Source: MGBC114844 sp910585855 (lineage in GTDB: Bacteria; Bacillota; Clostridia; Lachnospirales; Lachnospiraceae). Taken from it: a stretch of 38,259 nucleotides of DNA. This document shows positions 17,862 to 26,435 of the stretch, piece after piece. The stretch's first letter is position 1, and every line of letters begins with the position of its first letter. Location of the stretch: NCBI GenBank assembly GCA_965646165.1, contig CBFFYP010000044.1:1-38259 (forward strand). The letters are read 5' to 3'. Made by a program: the position numbers and the translations under genes. The notes under the pieces were generated by a model that made no database searches, had not been told where the DNA came from, and saw only the letters and a list, made by a program, of their open reading frames with translations.

Positions 17862-17934
17862 GTCCTCCCTCCAAAAATTTATGGAAGTATTTTCAATAAA
17901 TTCTTGCATTTATCTTGAGTTCATATTAAAATTA

Positions 17935-17940
17935 TATAAT
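17935..17940 (+). promoter_or_regulatory. Candidate -10 of the peptidase operon
   Basis: TATAAT about 120 bases before the peptidase start, in an AT-rich stretch following the last R element. The best -35 candidates (TCTTGA at 16 bp or TTGAGT at 14 bp) are poor. Bases 17862-18060 otherwise show nothing distinctive. Confidence 0.35.
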
Positions 17941-18060
17941 GAAGTATTATGTCACTATTATAGCAGAAACGGTATCGTAGCTGTTATAACGGCAAAGTCA
18001 TGCGGTGCAGGCGGCAGGCTTTGTGTCTGGCGTAACTGCATCAGAATAGGAGAAGGAGCG

Positions 18061-21000
18061 ATGAAAAAAGGATTTGTCAGATTCTTTGCGGGGCTTCTTA
18101 CAACAACACTTGTCTTTTCTTCAGGGGGTTATCCTGCATATGCCGTTCAAGAAAAGAATCAAGTGACTCCGTATAATGTTTTAGCCGGAGTAGAAGCAGC
18201 AGAGAATGAAAGGGATTTGCAAACCGTAACAGGTCCTGCAGTAGTGCTGGCAGTGGACAAAGAGGGAACAACTTTGATAAAAGGCTCTCTGGAAGTTATG
18301 ATTACGGCAGGGATGGAGGTAAAATCTGAACAAGAGTTTACCATAACACTGGAAGAGAAAAGCAAATCCGATTCGGGAGAGGCAAAAAAAATAATTCTTC
18401 CGAAATCAGTGGAATCGGATATTTCACGAGGGACAGTTCGGTTTCCAGAGTTAGACAAAGGTACATATTTGATATCGGTGTCTGCTCCGGGGTATGTCAC
18501 TTATCAGCAGGAGGTAGAGGTAGAGGATTTAGCCTATCGAATTCAGCTTTATACTGGAAAAGCTACCTTTGAAGGGAATCACCCCGGATTGCTGAGAAAG
18601 GGAGATATAAACGGAGATGGAGAACTGGATGAAAAGGATGCGGATGCAATCGTCAATATGATGGATTCTGGAAATTATGAGAGTTTATATGATTTAAACG
18701 GCGACGGAAAAGTAGATATGCTGGATTTAAATTATTTTACAGACTTTTGGCTGAACTATCAGGTACAGACGGCAACCGTAGAGAAATTGCTTCCGATAGA
18801 AGCGATTGATCCAAAAGTATCAGAAGAAACGATTGTAAAAGACGGTGGTTTGAATGAGATGCTGGCGGGTGAGGGAGAAGTAAGTTTAGCCCTTAATACA
18901 AATGATATTATTACAGAGGAAAATGCAGTTAAGGTAGATTTTGATTTTTCAAAATCTCAAGAACCGATGCAGATGGAAGGATTAGTGGTAAAAACTCCAA
19001 GAAATGCAGATGGGACAAAAGCAAATGGAGCGATTGTAGCCGGAGAAATAGAGATTGTTTATGAAAAGGATGGAGAACTTGTTTCTATAAGGGAAGCTAT
19101 TCCAGATGCCGGTGAAGCACAAGAGCTTAGAGTGATAAAGGGCGGTGCGATCAATCCTGAGTGGAAAAATAATGGAGAGTTATGTATTAATTTGGAGGGT
19201 ATGGTTGCAGTAAAATTAGTGACATTGCGGATTACAAAGACTTCTGGTACGAAGAATCTTGCAAAAATTTCCAGTGTGGAATTTTTAAATGATATGGAAA
19301 GCAGAATTCCAGAGCCGGAGATGAATATTCCAACTAATTTACAGGCAACACCGGGAAATAAGCAGTTTAGCTTAACTTGGGATGCACAAAAGAATGTAAC
19401 CGCTTATGAGGTGGAAGTTTCTCATGAAGGAATTACCGAATCGAAAAAGGTTACGTCAAACTCTGTTGTAATTGCACAATTTAATAAAGACAAAATGGTG
19501 AATAATAAAGAATATGAAGTTCGGGTACAGTCATTGAACGGCGAATGGAAGAGTGGATTTTCAGATTCCATTACAGTGACACCAAAACCGGATGGTATTC
19601 CAAAAGCACCAGACGGAGTTACAGTAGTAGGAGGATATAAGAGTCTGGATGTACGCTGGAAGGAATTAGAGGATACAGATACTTATAATGTATTCTATAA
19701 AAAAGAATCGGACAGCGAATTTAAGAAAGTAACAGGAATTACGGCATGTTACTATCAGATTACAGATTTGGAAGTCGATACAAAGTATCAAGTTTATCTT
19801 ACCGCTTCAAATGAACTAGGAGAAGGACCAAAATCTTTGACAGCAGCCGATAAAACATTAAGTGGTCTAGAAGAAGCGAAGTTGCCGGAATATAAGTTGA
19901 TTAATACTTCAAATGGAAAAGGAAATCTTAGCAATCATATTAAATCAGCATCGATTAACAGTGCAGGTCAGATGATTGACAGCCCGTTAGATGCAAATGG
20001 AACAAACAGTGCACTTGGTGTATTTGACAATGATTATGTTTCTTATATGTACCGTGAGGATTGGGATTATGGTGGTGCGTATCCAAGTGTAGACAAAGGT
20101 ATTACAACCGAATTAGATCAGGTATATGACATCGGTATGATTACTTTTGCAGAACCGGTAGATCGGGGTGCTTATTCCCATTTAAGTGTATTTTATTGGG
20201 ATGAGAACGGAACTAGACAGAGGGTTCAAAATGCTTCGATTCATACAAGAAAGAGTGGAAATAGAAATTACTATTTGATTAAGTTCCAAAATCCGGTTAG
20301 AACATCTAAGATTCAGTTTGGTGTAGGAAGATATAATGCAGGGATTCGTCAGATTACGATTTCAGAAGTTCGTTTTTATGAATATGACAGTATCGAACAG
20401 GATATTATGAATTTGTATGAAGACAGCTTGCATATTGTTCTGAAGGGTGACGTAACGGCACAGATGATACAGGCTTTAGAAGATCGTTTGAATACTGCTG
20501 ATCCGGTAAGCGGAGAGTATCATCCAGAAAAAGAGGCTCTTCAAAAGGAATTAGATGCAGCAAAACAGTTGTTAGAAACCGGTGGTTTAGGCGGTGTAAC
20601 GCAGGTAAATCCGATCATTTGTGCAGCAAATGACAGTCAGGTTTCAGTTGGTGGTATGAATGCATGGCAGCCGCTTGGAGTTTCGGCTGGAGCTGGAGAA
20701 GAGATTGTAGTTTATGTAGGAAAAACAGGTGCAGCAAACGGTGCAAATGCCAGTGTACGATTGGTAATTACACAACAGCATGCAGAATCTAGTAATTTAT
20801 CAACTACAATGAATTTAAAGGTAGGAAGAAATGAAATTACCTTACCAAAGATTTCAACTACTGATGTAGAAAAGGGCGGTGCATTGTATATTGAATATAC
20901 AGGCAACAATGCCAATGATCAGTATGCCGTTCGAGTAAGCGGAGGAGCAAGCTTCCCGATTTTGAATCTGTATCGTATTACAGATGAACAAGAACGTGCA

Positions 21001-23268
21001 AAACGGATTCAAACTTATATAGAAGAATTAAAGACTTACGTAGACCAGCTTTCAGCAAAACATGGGGAGGTGCATAGCGGAAGTCAAAATGAAAATTTGG
21101 AGTACAGTTATGATCCAAAAACCTGTATTTTAAATCTGACAGATATTGTAACAGATAAAATGATGCTTTCTATTCCTGCAAGTCAGGTACTTGCTGCGTT
21201 AGGAAAAGAGAATCCAGAAGAAAGAATGGCAATCGGGATTCAATCAATGGAGGATATGATTACTTTATTCTATCAGCATAAAGGACTGACAAATGATTTC
21301 GAAGAGGGAACAGAAGCAGAGATTATTGCAAAGAACCATATTCCTTATCGTTATTTGAATATTCGTTATATGAAGATGTTTGCAGGTGCATTTATGTATG
21401 CAGCAGGCAATCACATTGGAATTGAATGGGGTTCTACAACAGGCATGGTAGGTCGTTCTCCGGCTGTCTATGATGAAAATGGAAAATGGATCAGTGGTCA
21501 GTATTTTGGATGGGGTATTGCACATGAAATCGGACATGATATCAATCAAGGTGCATATGCTCATGCAGAAGTAACTAATAATTATTTCTCCGTACTGGCA
21601 CAGGCAAGAGATACTAATGACAGTGTACGTTTTAAATATTCTGAAGTATTTAAGAAAGTGACTTCAAATGCAACAGGATATGCAAACAATGTATTTACAC
21701 AATTAGGTATGTACTGGCAGCTTCATTTGGCATATGATCGGGGTTATAATTTTAAGACCTATAATACATATCAAGAGATTTTTGATCATATTTTCTTTGC
21801 AAGAGTGGATAGCTATGCAAGAAATGCAGCAAGTGCGCCAGCTCCAAACAATATAGCATTGACATTGGATGGAGACAGAGATCAGAATTTGATGCGCTTG
21901 GCAAGTGCAGCAGCAGAAAAGGATTTAACCGAGTTCTTTATTCGCTGGGGTATGATACCGGACGAAAAGACAATCGCTTATACCGGACAATTTGAAAAAG
22001 AAACAAGAGCAATTTACTATGTGGATGATGAAGCTAGAGTATATGAGATTGAAAACGGAACAAGCCAAACAATTAAAGGACAAGAAGTAGTGACTGCACA
22101 GGCAGAAGTAACAAACAGTGAAGCAACAATTACGGTGAATTGCAGCGCTGATGCAAATGTGATACAGGGCTATGAAGTAACTCGTATATTTATTGATCAG
22201 GGTGAAGAGAGAAGAGAGATTGCCGGATTTACCTTGGACAATACATTTAAGGATAATGTACCATTTGCAGCAAATCGTGTTATTATTTATGAGGTAGCTG
22301 CAGTGGATAAATTTATGAATCGCTCTGCTGTCTGTCAGACAAATCCTGTAAAGATAGGAGGAGATGGCATACAGGATAAGACACATTGGAGTGTTAGTAC
22401 CAATATGATATCGGAAGAGGATCTGCCGATTGAGGGTACAGATGATCTTCCTTGTGAAGCGACCGAATCTACAATAGAAAGAGTGATTGATTATGACAGC
22501 AATACTACATTCCGAGGAACAGCAAACGGAGAAGATCCTTATGTGATTCTGGAACTGAATGAGATAATAGAAGTAGCTGCTCTGCGGTTTAGCGGACAGG
22601 CAATCGGCGACTATAAAGTAGAAATCAGTACGGACGGAACAACTTACCAAGAGGTAAAGACAGGAACAATAAGCGAAAGCAATACTATGTTGTATTTCGA
22701 CAATGGCAAGTGGATTTGTACATATGATGCAGCCTTTGTAAAATTAACGGCAGTGGGACAGAGTGGAAAGGAAATTTCTATTTCTGAGCTGGATTTATAT
22801 GGACCTTCCGGTGACAATGTAGAGTTTTTAACTACGGGTGAACAAGCTGGTATTGGTATCTTGTCAAGTGATTATATTTATGATGATAAAGGGAACAAGA
22901 TTCCTGCAGGATCAATTGTATTTACAGGAAATTATAAAGGAAATCCTGCTTATAATGTAGTTGTACTTTATGACGAAAAGGGTCAGATTGTAGGCGGAAC
23001 AGATGCAAACGGCGAACTGGTAGCACACCAGATTGTATTAGCACCAGAATTGGGAGATAAGGCATTGCTTGGAGAAACTTCCGAAGGAATATGGATTTAT
23101 TGGTTTGAGCCAAGTACAAATATCTCTGCAGAAAATCTTCCGTCTAAAGTAAGAGCAGAATTGTATCGAGTAGATAATGCATTAACAAATGAGGGACAAA
23201 GACTGGTAAGTGATACAGTATTTGAAACTGTACCAGAAACGCTTCCTCCGCTTACTTTAACAAAATGA
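18061..23268 (+). CDS. Secreted multidomain M60-family metallopeptidase with dockerin-like module
   Basis: A 1735-residue secreted protein. A signal peptide (1 to about 28, ending PAYA) is followed by a carboxypeptidase-regulatory-like beta region (60-170). A dockerin-like pair of calcium loops, DINGDGELDEKD (from 182) and DLNGDGKVDMLD (from 211), comes next. Two fibronectin type III domains (about 422-512 and 515-600) and a discoidin-like domain (about 611-780) follow. The M60 region (about 850-1310) has zinc site HEIGH at 1155-1159 with Glu1170 fitting HExxH-x(8-28)-E. A second F5/8-type domain lies at 1441-1585, and a tail domain follows. M60 enzymes cleave O-glycosylated proteins such as mucins. 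There is no sortase motif or membrane anchor. ATG 18061 has AGGAGAAGGAG upstream; a longer frame reads back into the R repeat. It is co-transcribed with the next gene. Confidence 0.88.
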   Translation: MKKGFVRFFAGLLTTTLVFSSGGYPAYAVQEKNQVTPYNVLAGVEAAENERDLQTVTGPAVVLAVDKEGTTLIKGSLEVMITAGMEVKSEQEFTITLEEKSKSDSGEAKKIILPKSVESDISRGTVRFPELDKGTYLISVSAPGYVTYQQEVEVEDLAYRIQLYTGKATFEGNHPGLLRKGDINGDGELDEKDADAIVNMMDSGNYESLYDLNGDGKVDMLDLNYFTDFWLNYQVQTATVEKLLPIEAIDPKVSEETIVKDGGLNEMLAGEGEVSLALNTNDIITEENAVKVDFDFSKSQEPMQMEGLVVKTPRNADGTKANGAIVAGEIEIVYEKDGELVSIREAIPDAGEAQELRVIKGGAINPEWKNNGELCINLEGMVAVKLVTLRITKTSGTKNLAKISSVEFLNDMESRIPEPEMNIPTNLQATPGNKQFSLTWDAQKNVTAYEVEVSHEGITESKKVTSNSVVIAQFNKDKMVNNKEYEVRVQSLNGEWKSGFSDSITVTPKPDGIPKAPDGVTVVGGYKSLDVRWKELEDTDTYNVFYKKESDSEFKKVTGITACYYQITDLEVDTKYQVYLTASNELGEGPKSLTAADKTLSGLEEAKLPEYKLINTSNGKGNLSNHIKSASINSAGQMIDSPLDANGTNSALGVFDNDYVSYMYREDWDYGGAYPSVDKGITTELDQVYDIGMITFAEPVDRGAYSHLSVFYWDENGTRQRVQNASIHTRKSGNRNYYLIKFQNPVRTSKIQFGVGRYNAGIRQITISEVRFYEYDSIEQDIMNLYEDSLHIVLKGDVTAQMIQALEDRLNTADPVSGEYHPEKEALQKELDAAKQLLETGGLGGVTQVNPIICAANDSQVSVGGMNAWQPLGVSAGAGEEIVVYVGKTGAANGANASVRLVITQQHAESSNLSTTMNLKVGRNEITLPKISTTDVEKGGALYIEYTGNNANDQYAVRVSGGASFPILNLYRITDEQERAKRIQTYIEELKTYVDQLSAKHGEVHSGSQNENLEYSYDPKTCILNLTDIVTDKMMLSIPASQVLAALGKENPEERMAIGIQSMEDMITLFYQHKGLTNDFEEGTEAEIIAKNHIPYRYLNIRYMKMFAGAFMYAAGNHIGIEWGSTTGMVGRSPAVYDENGKWISGQYFGWGIAHEIGHDINQGAYAHAEVTNNYFSVLAQARDTNDSVRFKYSEVFKKVTSNATGYANNVFTQLGMYWQLHLAYDRGYNFKTYNTYQEIFDHIFFARVDSYARNAASAPAPNNIALTLDGDRDQNLMRLASAAAEKDLTEFFIRWGMIPDEKTIAYTGQFEKETRAIYYVDDEARVYEIENGTSQTIKGQEVVTAQAEVTNSEATITVNCSADANVIQGYEVTRIFIDQGEERREIAGFTLDNTFKDNVPFAANRVIIYEVAAVDKFMNRSAVCQTNPVKIGGDGIQDKTHWSVSTNMISEEDLPIEGTDDLPCEATESTIERVIDYDSNTTFRGTANGEDPYVILELNEIIEVAALRFSGQAIGDYKVEISTDGTTYQEVKTGTISESNTMLYFDNGKWICTYDAAFVKLTAVGQSGKEISISELDLYGPSGDNVEFLTTGEQAGIGILSSDYIYDDKGNKIPAGSIVFTGNYKGNPAYNVVVLYDEKGQIVGGTDANGELVAHQIVLAPELGDKALLGETSEGIWIYWFEPSTNISAENLPSKVRAELYRVDNALTNEGQRLVSDTVFETVPETLPPLTLTK

Positions 23269-23307
23269 TACAGGCTGGCACGTTTTCTCAAATAAAGGAG
23301 AATGAAA

Positions 23308-24597
23308 ATGATTAAAAAATTGATTCAGGGGGTGGGAGTAACAGCAGTTTGTCTTCAATTAGCTCTGCTGCCGATAAAGGCAGCAGACCCTGCTGTTTCT
23401 CTGACAAAAGACGGAAATAATATTCGAGCCGATTTGGAAATGACAGAAAGTACACAAGGCAAAGATGTTGTTTCTTTAAAGTTAAGTTTTGAAGTAGATA
23501 AAAAACCTTCTGAGAGTGATGTTCGGTTTGAATTTGACAACGGAATAGCAAGTCAGGTGAAGGAATATCGTTATCATCCAGAGAGCGGCAGGTTAAATAT
23601 CTATATATCTGGAGATAAGAAACTGTTTGAAGAAGAAGCCGATAAATTTACTTTGGGAACAGTAGTTTTTAGCAATAATGTAAAAGGCGCTACTGTTAGC
23701 GTAGTAACAGACAGTTTTGTTACGGTAAATGATGCTTTTCATATGGAAGAAATCAAATTGCCGGAGTCATCTGCAAGTCAGGGAAATGATAACAGCGGTT
23801 CAGGAGGATCTGGCGGTTCAGGCGGATCAAGTGGTTCTGGCAGCGGCGGCTCAGGCGGTTCAGGTGGATCGAGCAGCTCAAGCAGTTCCAATAAAACTAC
23901 TACAAGCAGTTCTTCTAGTTATGAAAACAGAAATACATTAAGCAGTACAGAAGCGGCAGCAGTTTCTACGGCGGCCAGTCAGATGTTTGGTACGGTTTCT
24001 GCAGTACAGAGAGTGGAGAAGACGACAAACGGAATATGCATTATTTCAAAAGGAAATCAAGTTATTTTCCTAAAGAATAATGGAGAATTGGCAAAGAACG
24101 AATGGCAGCTTTCCGGTGCAGACTGGTACTACTTTGATGCAGATAAAAAGGCAGCAAGCGGATGGAAAACGCTTGGTGGTAAGTGGTATTATCTGAATAA
24201 TAATTCAAAAAAGATGGAAAAAGGATGGATGAAGTCTTCTACTGGTAAGTGGTATTATTTGGATGAGAAAAACGGCGATATGCAGACTGGATGGAAAAAG
24301 GTAAATAATCGCTGGTACTTTATGGATACTGGAAATGGAGATATGAAGACTGGATGGCAGTCAATTAATGGAAAGTGGTATTTCTTGGATTCGGTAAACG
24401 GAGATATGAAATCGGATTGGCAGCTAATTAACGGCAAGTGGTATTTCTTGGATTCAGTAAATGGAGATATGAAAACCGGATGGCAGCAGATCCGAGGAAA
24501 ATGGTATTATATGAATCCTGTCAATGGGGATTGTTTGATGAATACTACAACTCCAGACGGATATACTGTGGATGAAAACGGAGTTTGGACTCCATAG
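23308..24597 (+). CDS. Secreted cohesin-like domain protein with seven choline/wall-binding repeats
   Basis: A 429-residue protein. A signal peptide (1 to about 25) is followed by a beta-rich domain (28-145) whose pattern resembles cohesin modules (YRYHPESGRLNIYISG then FTLGTVVFSNNVKGATVSVV). A Gly/Ser linker (about 155-205) follows, then seven 20-22-residue CW-binding repeats from residue 266 of the form W-x-x-NGKWYFLDSVNGDMKTG. These repeats bind choline or other wall polymers non-covalently. AAAGGAG is seven bases before ATG 23308. It lies 39 bases after the dockerin-bearing peptidase, so it may be its wall scaffold. The cohesin call is by pattern only and is the weakest part. Confidence 0.78.
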   Translation: MIKKLIQGVGVTAVCLQLALLPIKAADPAVSLTKDGNNIRADLEMTESTQGKDVVSLKLSFEVDKKPSESDVRFEFDNGIASQVKEYRYHPESGRLNIYISGDKKLFEEEADKFTLGTVVFSNNVKGATVSVVTDSFVTVNDAFHMEEIKLPESSASQGNDNSGSGGSGGSGGSSGSGSGGSGGSGGSSSSSSSNKTTTSSSSSYENRNTLSSTEAAAVSTAASQMFGTVSAVQRVEKTTNGICIISKGNQVIFLKNNGELAKNEWQLSGADWYYFDADKKAASGWKTLGGKWYYLNNNSKKMEKGWMKSSTGKWYYLDEKNGDMQTGWKKVNNRWYFMDTGNGDMKTGWQSINGKWYFLDSVNGDMKSDWQLINGKWYFLDSVNGDMKTGWQQIRGKWYYMNPVNGDCLMNTTTPDGYTVDENGVWTP

Positions 24598-24633
24598 TAT
24601 AAAAACGGGATATTTTTGTATAGGATATGTAAT

Positions 24634-24663
24634 CAAGTAGGGGAAAATTTTTTCCCCTACTTG
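24634..24663. terminator. Strong symmetric terminator hairpin
   Basis: CAAGTAGGGG (24634-24643) and CCCCTACTTG (24654-24663) form a perfect 10-bp stem, extended by AAAA/TTTT inside. It closes the peptidase/scaffold operon. Confidence 0.75.
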
Positions 24664-24673
24664 TATACTTAAC

Positions 24674-24702
24674 TTGACTTATAAGTCTAATTTCTTTATA
24701 AT
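24674..24702 (+). promoter_or_regulatory. Promoter of the trmB operon
   Basis: TTGACT (24674-24679), a 17-bp spacer, and consensus TATAAT (24697-24702). Confidence 0.75.
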
Positions 24703-24729
24703 TGCCATAACAAAGGAGTATTTGCAGTA

Positions 24730-25377
24730 ATGAGGTTAAGAAATGTAAGAGGTTCAAAAGAGGCGTTGGAAGCAAGTGCATATGTAATAAAAAATCCGAT
24801 GGAGTATAAAGGAAGATGGTCGGAATTATTTGGAAATTCTTATCCGCTGTCAGTAGAAATCGGAATGGGGAAAGGGAAATTTATTACTTCTTTAGCTAAG
24901 CAGCATTTGGAGAGAAACTATATAGGAATTGAAAAGTTTTCCAGTGCATTGATATATGGACTAAGAAAACAGGAAGAACTGGCACTTTTGAATTTGTTTT
25001 TTTTGAGAGAGGATGCAGAGAATCTGACAGAATTTTTTGCGGAAGGAGAAGTAGAACAAATTTATTTAAATTTTTCTGATCCATGGCCAAAGGAACGTCA
25101 TGCAAAACGCCGCTTAACTTCAAAAAAATATTTTGAACGGTATGCGCAGGTTCTTGCACCAAATGGGAGATTGGAGTTTAAGACAGATAATCGGTCTTTG
25201 TTTGAATTTTCTTTAAAAGAGGCAGAACTTGCAGGATGGGATGTGGTAAATTATACATTTGATTTGCATCACAGTAAGATGGCAGAGGGAAATATTATGA
25301 CGGAATATGAGGAAAAGTTTTCGGCAGAGGGAAATCCTATTTGCAAAATGGTGGCAAGGCAAAAAGGGAACACATAA
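24730..25377 (+). CDS. trmB: tRNA (guanine-N7-)-methyltransferase
   Basis: A 215-residue class I SAM methyltransferase making m7G46 in tRNA variable loops. SAM motif I is VEIGMGKGKFI (about 38-48), followed by NYIGIEKFSSA. The TrmB signature is LNFSDPWPKERHAKRRLT (about 116-133), and LEFKTDNRSLFEFS completes the family pattern. AAAGGAG lies upstream of ATG 24730. Length is typical (about 210-220). It leads a short operon with a 54-residue protein and thioredoxin. Confidence 0.96.
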   Translation: MRLRNVRGSKEALEASAYVIKNPMEYKGRWSELFGNSYPLSVEIGMGKGKFITSLAKQHLERNYIGIEKFSSALIYGLRKQEELALLNLFFLREDAENLTEFFAEGEVEQIYLNFSDPWPKERHAKRRLTSKKYFERYAQVLAPNGRLEFKTDNRSLFEFSLKEAELAGWDVVNYTFDLHHSKMAEGNIMTEYEEKFSAEGNPICKMVARQKGNT

Positions 25378-25437
25378 AATGCAGAACTTTTCGATATACT
25401 ATGTTTGAAATATTTTGATTAGAAAAGGGTTAAAATC

Positions 25438-25602
25438 ATGAGTGTGAAAGGAAAACATTTCCGGCATAAGATTGCAGTTGAACTGTATCAGAAACCAAAA
25501 CTGGAGCGAACCGCATTGGGTTGGAGAAATGCACTTCGTTCTGTAACAGGAATGATTAATGAGATTGGTTCAAAGAAGGACAGTCGAAAAGGACGAGGAT
25601 AG
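25438..25602 (+). CDS. Small basic protein, 54 residues, unrecognised
   Basis: An open frame between trmB and trxA, starting MSVKGKHFRHKIAVELYQKP and ending KKDSRKGRG, with AAAAGGG eight bases upstream. It is strongly basic with no Cys, no signal peptide and one possible amphipathic helix (LGWRNALRSVTGMINEI). The base composition and codon use match the neighbours, and the spacing (60 and 43 bases) fits an operon. The charge suggests RNA or ribosome binding; that is only a guess. Confidence 0.6.
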   Translation: MSVKGKHFRHKIAVELYQKPKLERTALGWRNALRSVTGMINEIGSKKDSRKGRG

Positions 25603-25645
25603 TTTTTCGGATCACGGAGGAAGAAACGAAAGGAGGAAATAAACT

Positions 25646-25966
25646 ATGGCAGAGATTTTTAATGATGGAAATTTTGAACAGGAGGTAATGCAGGCAAAGA
25701 TACCAGTAATGGTGGATTTTTATGCAGAGTGGTGTAATCCTTGTAAAAGAATTGCACCAGTAATTCAGGAATTGGCGGAGGAATATGCCGGAAAGATAAA
25801 GATTGGGAAGGTCAATGTAGACGAAAGCCCAACGAGTGCAAGTCGATTTCATATTATGGCAGTTCCTACTATGCTGATTTTGGTTCATGGAGAGATAAAA
25901 GATCGAATAGAGGGCGCAAATTTCAGCAAAAAGGAATTAATGGAGCGTTTAGAAAAGGTTTTATAG
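25646..25966 (+). CDS. trxA: Thioredoxin
   Basis: A 106-residue thioredoxin-fold protein with active site WCNPCK (Cys30 and Cys33), the conserved VDFYAEW before it, and the cis-Pro loop MAVPTMLI. The Asn in place of the common Gly between the cysteines is a tolerated variant that may shift redox potential. AAAGGAGG precedes the ATG. It is last of the trmB operon and followed by a clear terminator. No thioredoxin reductase is in the window. Confidence 0.93.
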   Translation: MAEIFNDGNFEQEVMQAKIPVMVDFYAEWCNPCKRIAPVIQELAEEYAGKIKIGKVNVDESPTSASRFHIMAVPTMLILVHGEIKDRIEGANFSKKELMERLEKVL

Positions 25967-25980
25967 GTTTTTCTGAATAG

Positions 25981-26040
25981 AAAAAAGGATCGTCAGAAGA
26001 GAGCATCATGGATTGGATGTCTTAACTGGCGATCTTTTTA
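25981..26040 (+). terminator. Intrinsic terminator after trxA
   Basis: AAAAAAGGATCGTCAG pairs with CTGGCGATCTTTTT (one G-T pair) around a 27-base loop, and the stem runs directly into a T-run. Confidence 0.8.
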
Positions 26041-26120
26041 TTTTGAGTTAAATTTTTTATATAAAAATACAAAACGAAAGCCCAAACCCAACAGCCTAAT
26101 CTGTCAAACTTGGACTTCAA

Positions 26121-26193
26121 TGCGCCTCCAGGGGCTCGAACCCTGGACACCCTGATTAAGAGTCAGGTGCTCTACCAACTGAGCTAGAAGCGC
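26121..26193 (-). tRNA. tRNA-Lys (anticodon CTT)
   Basis: A full 73-nt cloverleaf on the minus strand. The acceptor GCGCTTC pairs with GAGGCGC, the D arm is AGCTCAGTTGGTAGAGC, the anticodon loop is ACTCTTAAT, and the T arm is CCAGGGTTCGAGCCCCTGG. No CCA is encoded. It stands alone between trxA and gdhA. Confidence 0.96.
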
Positions 26194-26285
26194 TTTCTTC
26201 TTAACACGTGATATATTATCATAGGTATTTTATTTTGTCAAGTATTTTATGAAAAAAATTTTTACCATTTTCTATTAATTATTAT

Positions 26286-26314
26286 TTGACTTTGACAAGG
26301 TGAAGTATTATAAT
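26286..26314 (+). promoter_or_regulatory. Promoter of gdhA
   Basis: TTGACT (26286-26291), a 17-bp spacer, and consensus TATAAT (26309-26314). It leaves a leader of about 115 bases before the gdhA start, in which I see no clear riboswitch fold. Confidence 0.75.
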
Positions 26315-26435
26315 AGCAAAGAAATGTACGAGGTAGACTGTATAATTGAATAGAAAAAAGGAACGGCTGTCTGGAGCAGTTTGGACAGGCAGGTAGTTTG
26401 TACAGAGTTTTGTATAGCGAATAGGAGGATATTAT

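Noticed and set aside
17722..18060. N-terminal extension of the M60 peptidase frame by 113 codons
   Set aside because: It reads through the R element and has no ribosome site; ATG 18061 has a strong one and opens a clean signal peptide.
21925..22650. 241-codon open frame antisense to the peptidase gene
   Set aside because: No ribosome site, composition is that of a shadow frame, and it lies wholly inside a convincing gene.
26121..26193. tRNA-Lys as the attachment site of the element
   Set aside because: The integrase and phased repeats lie past gdhA, about 1.7 kb away, and no tRNA fragment is seen at the boundary.
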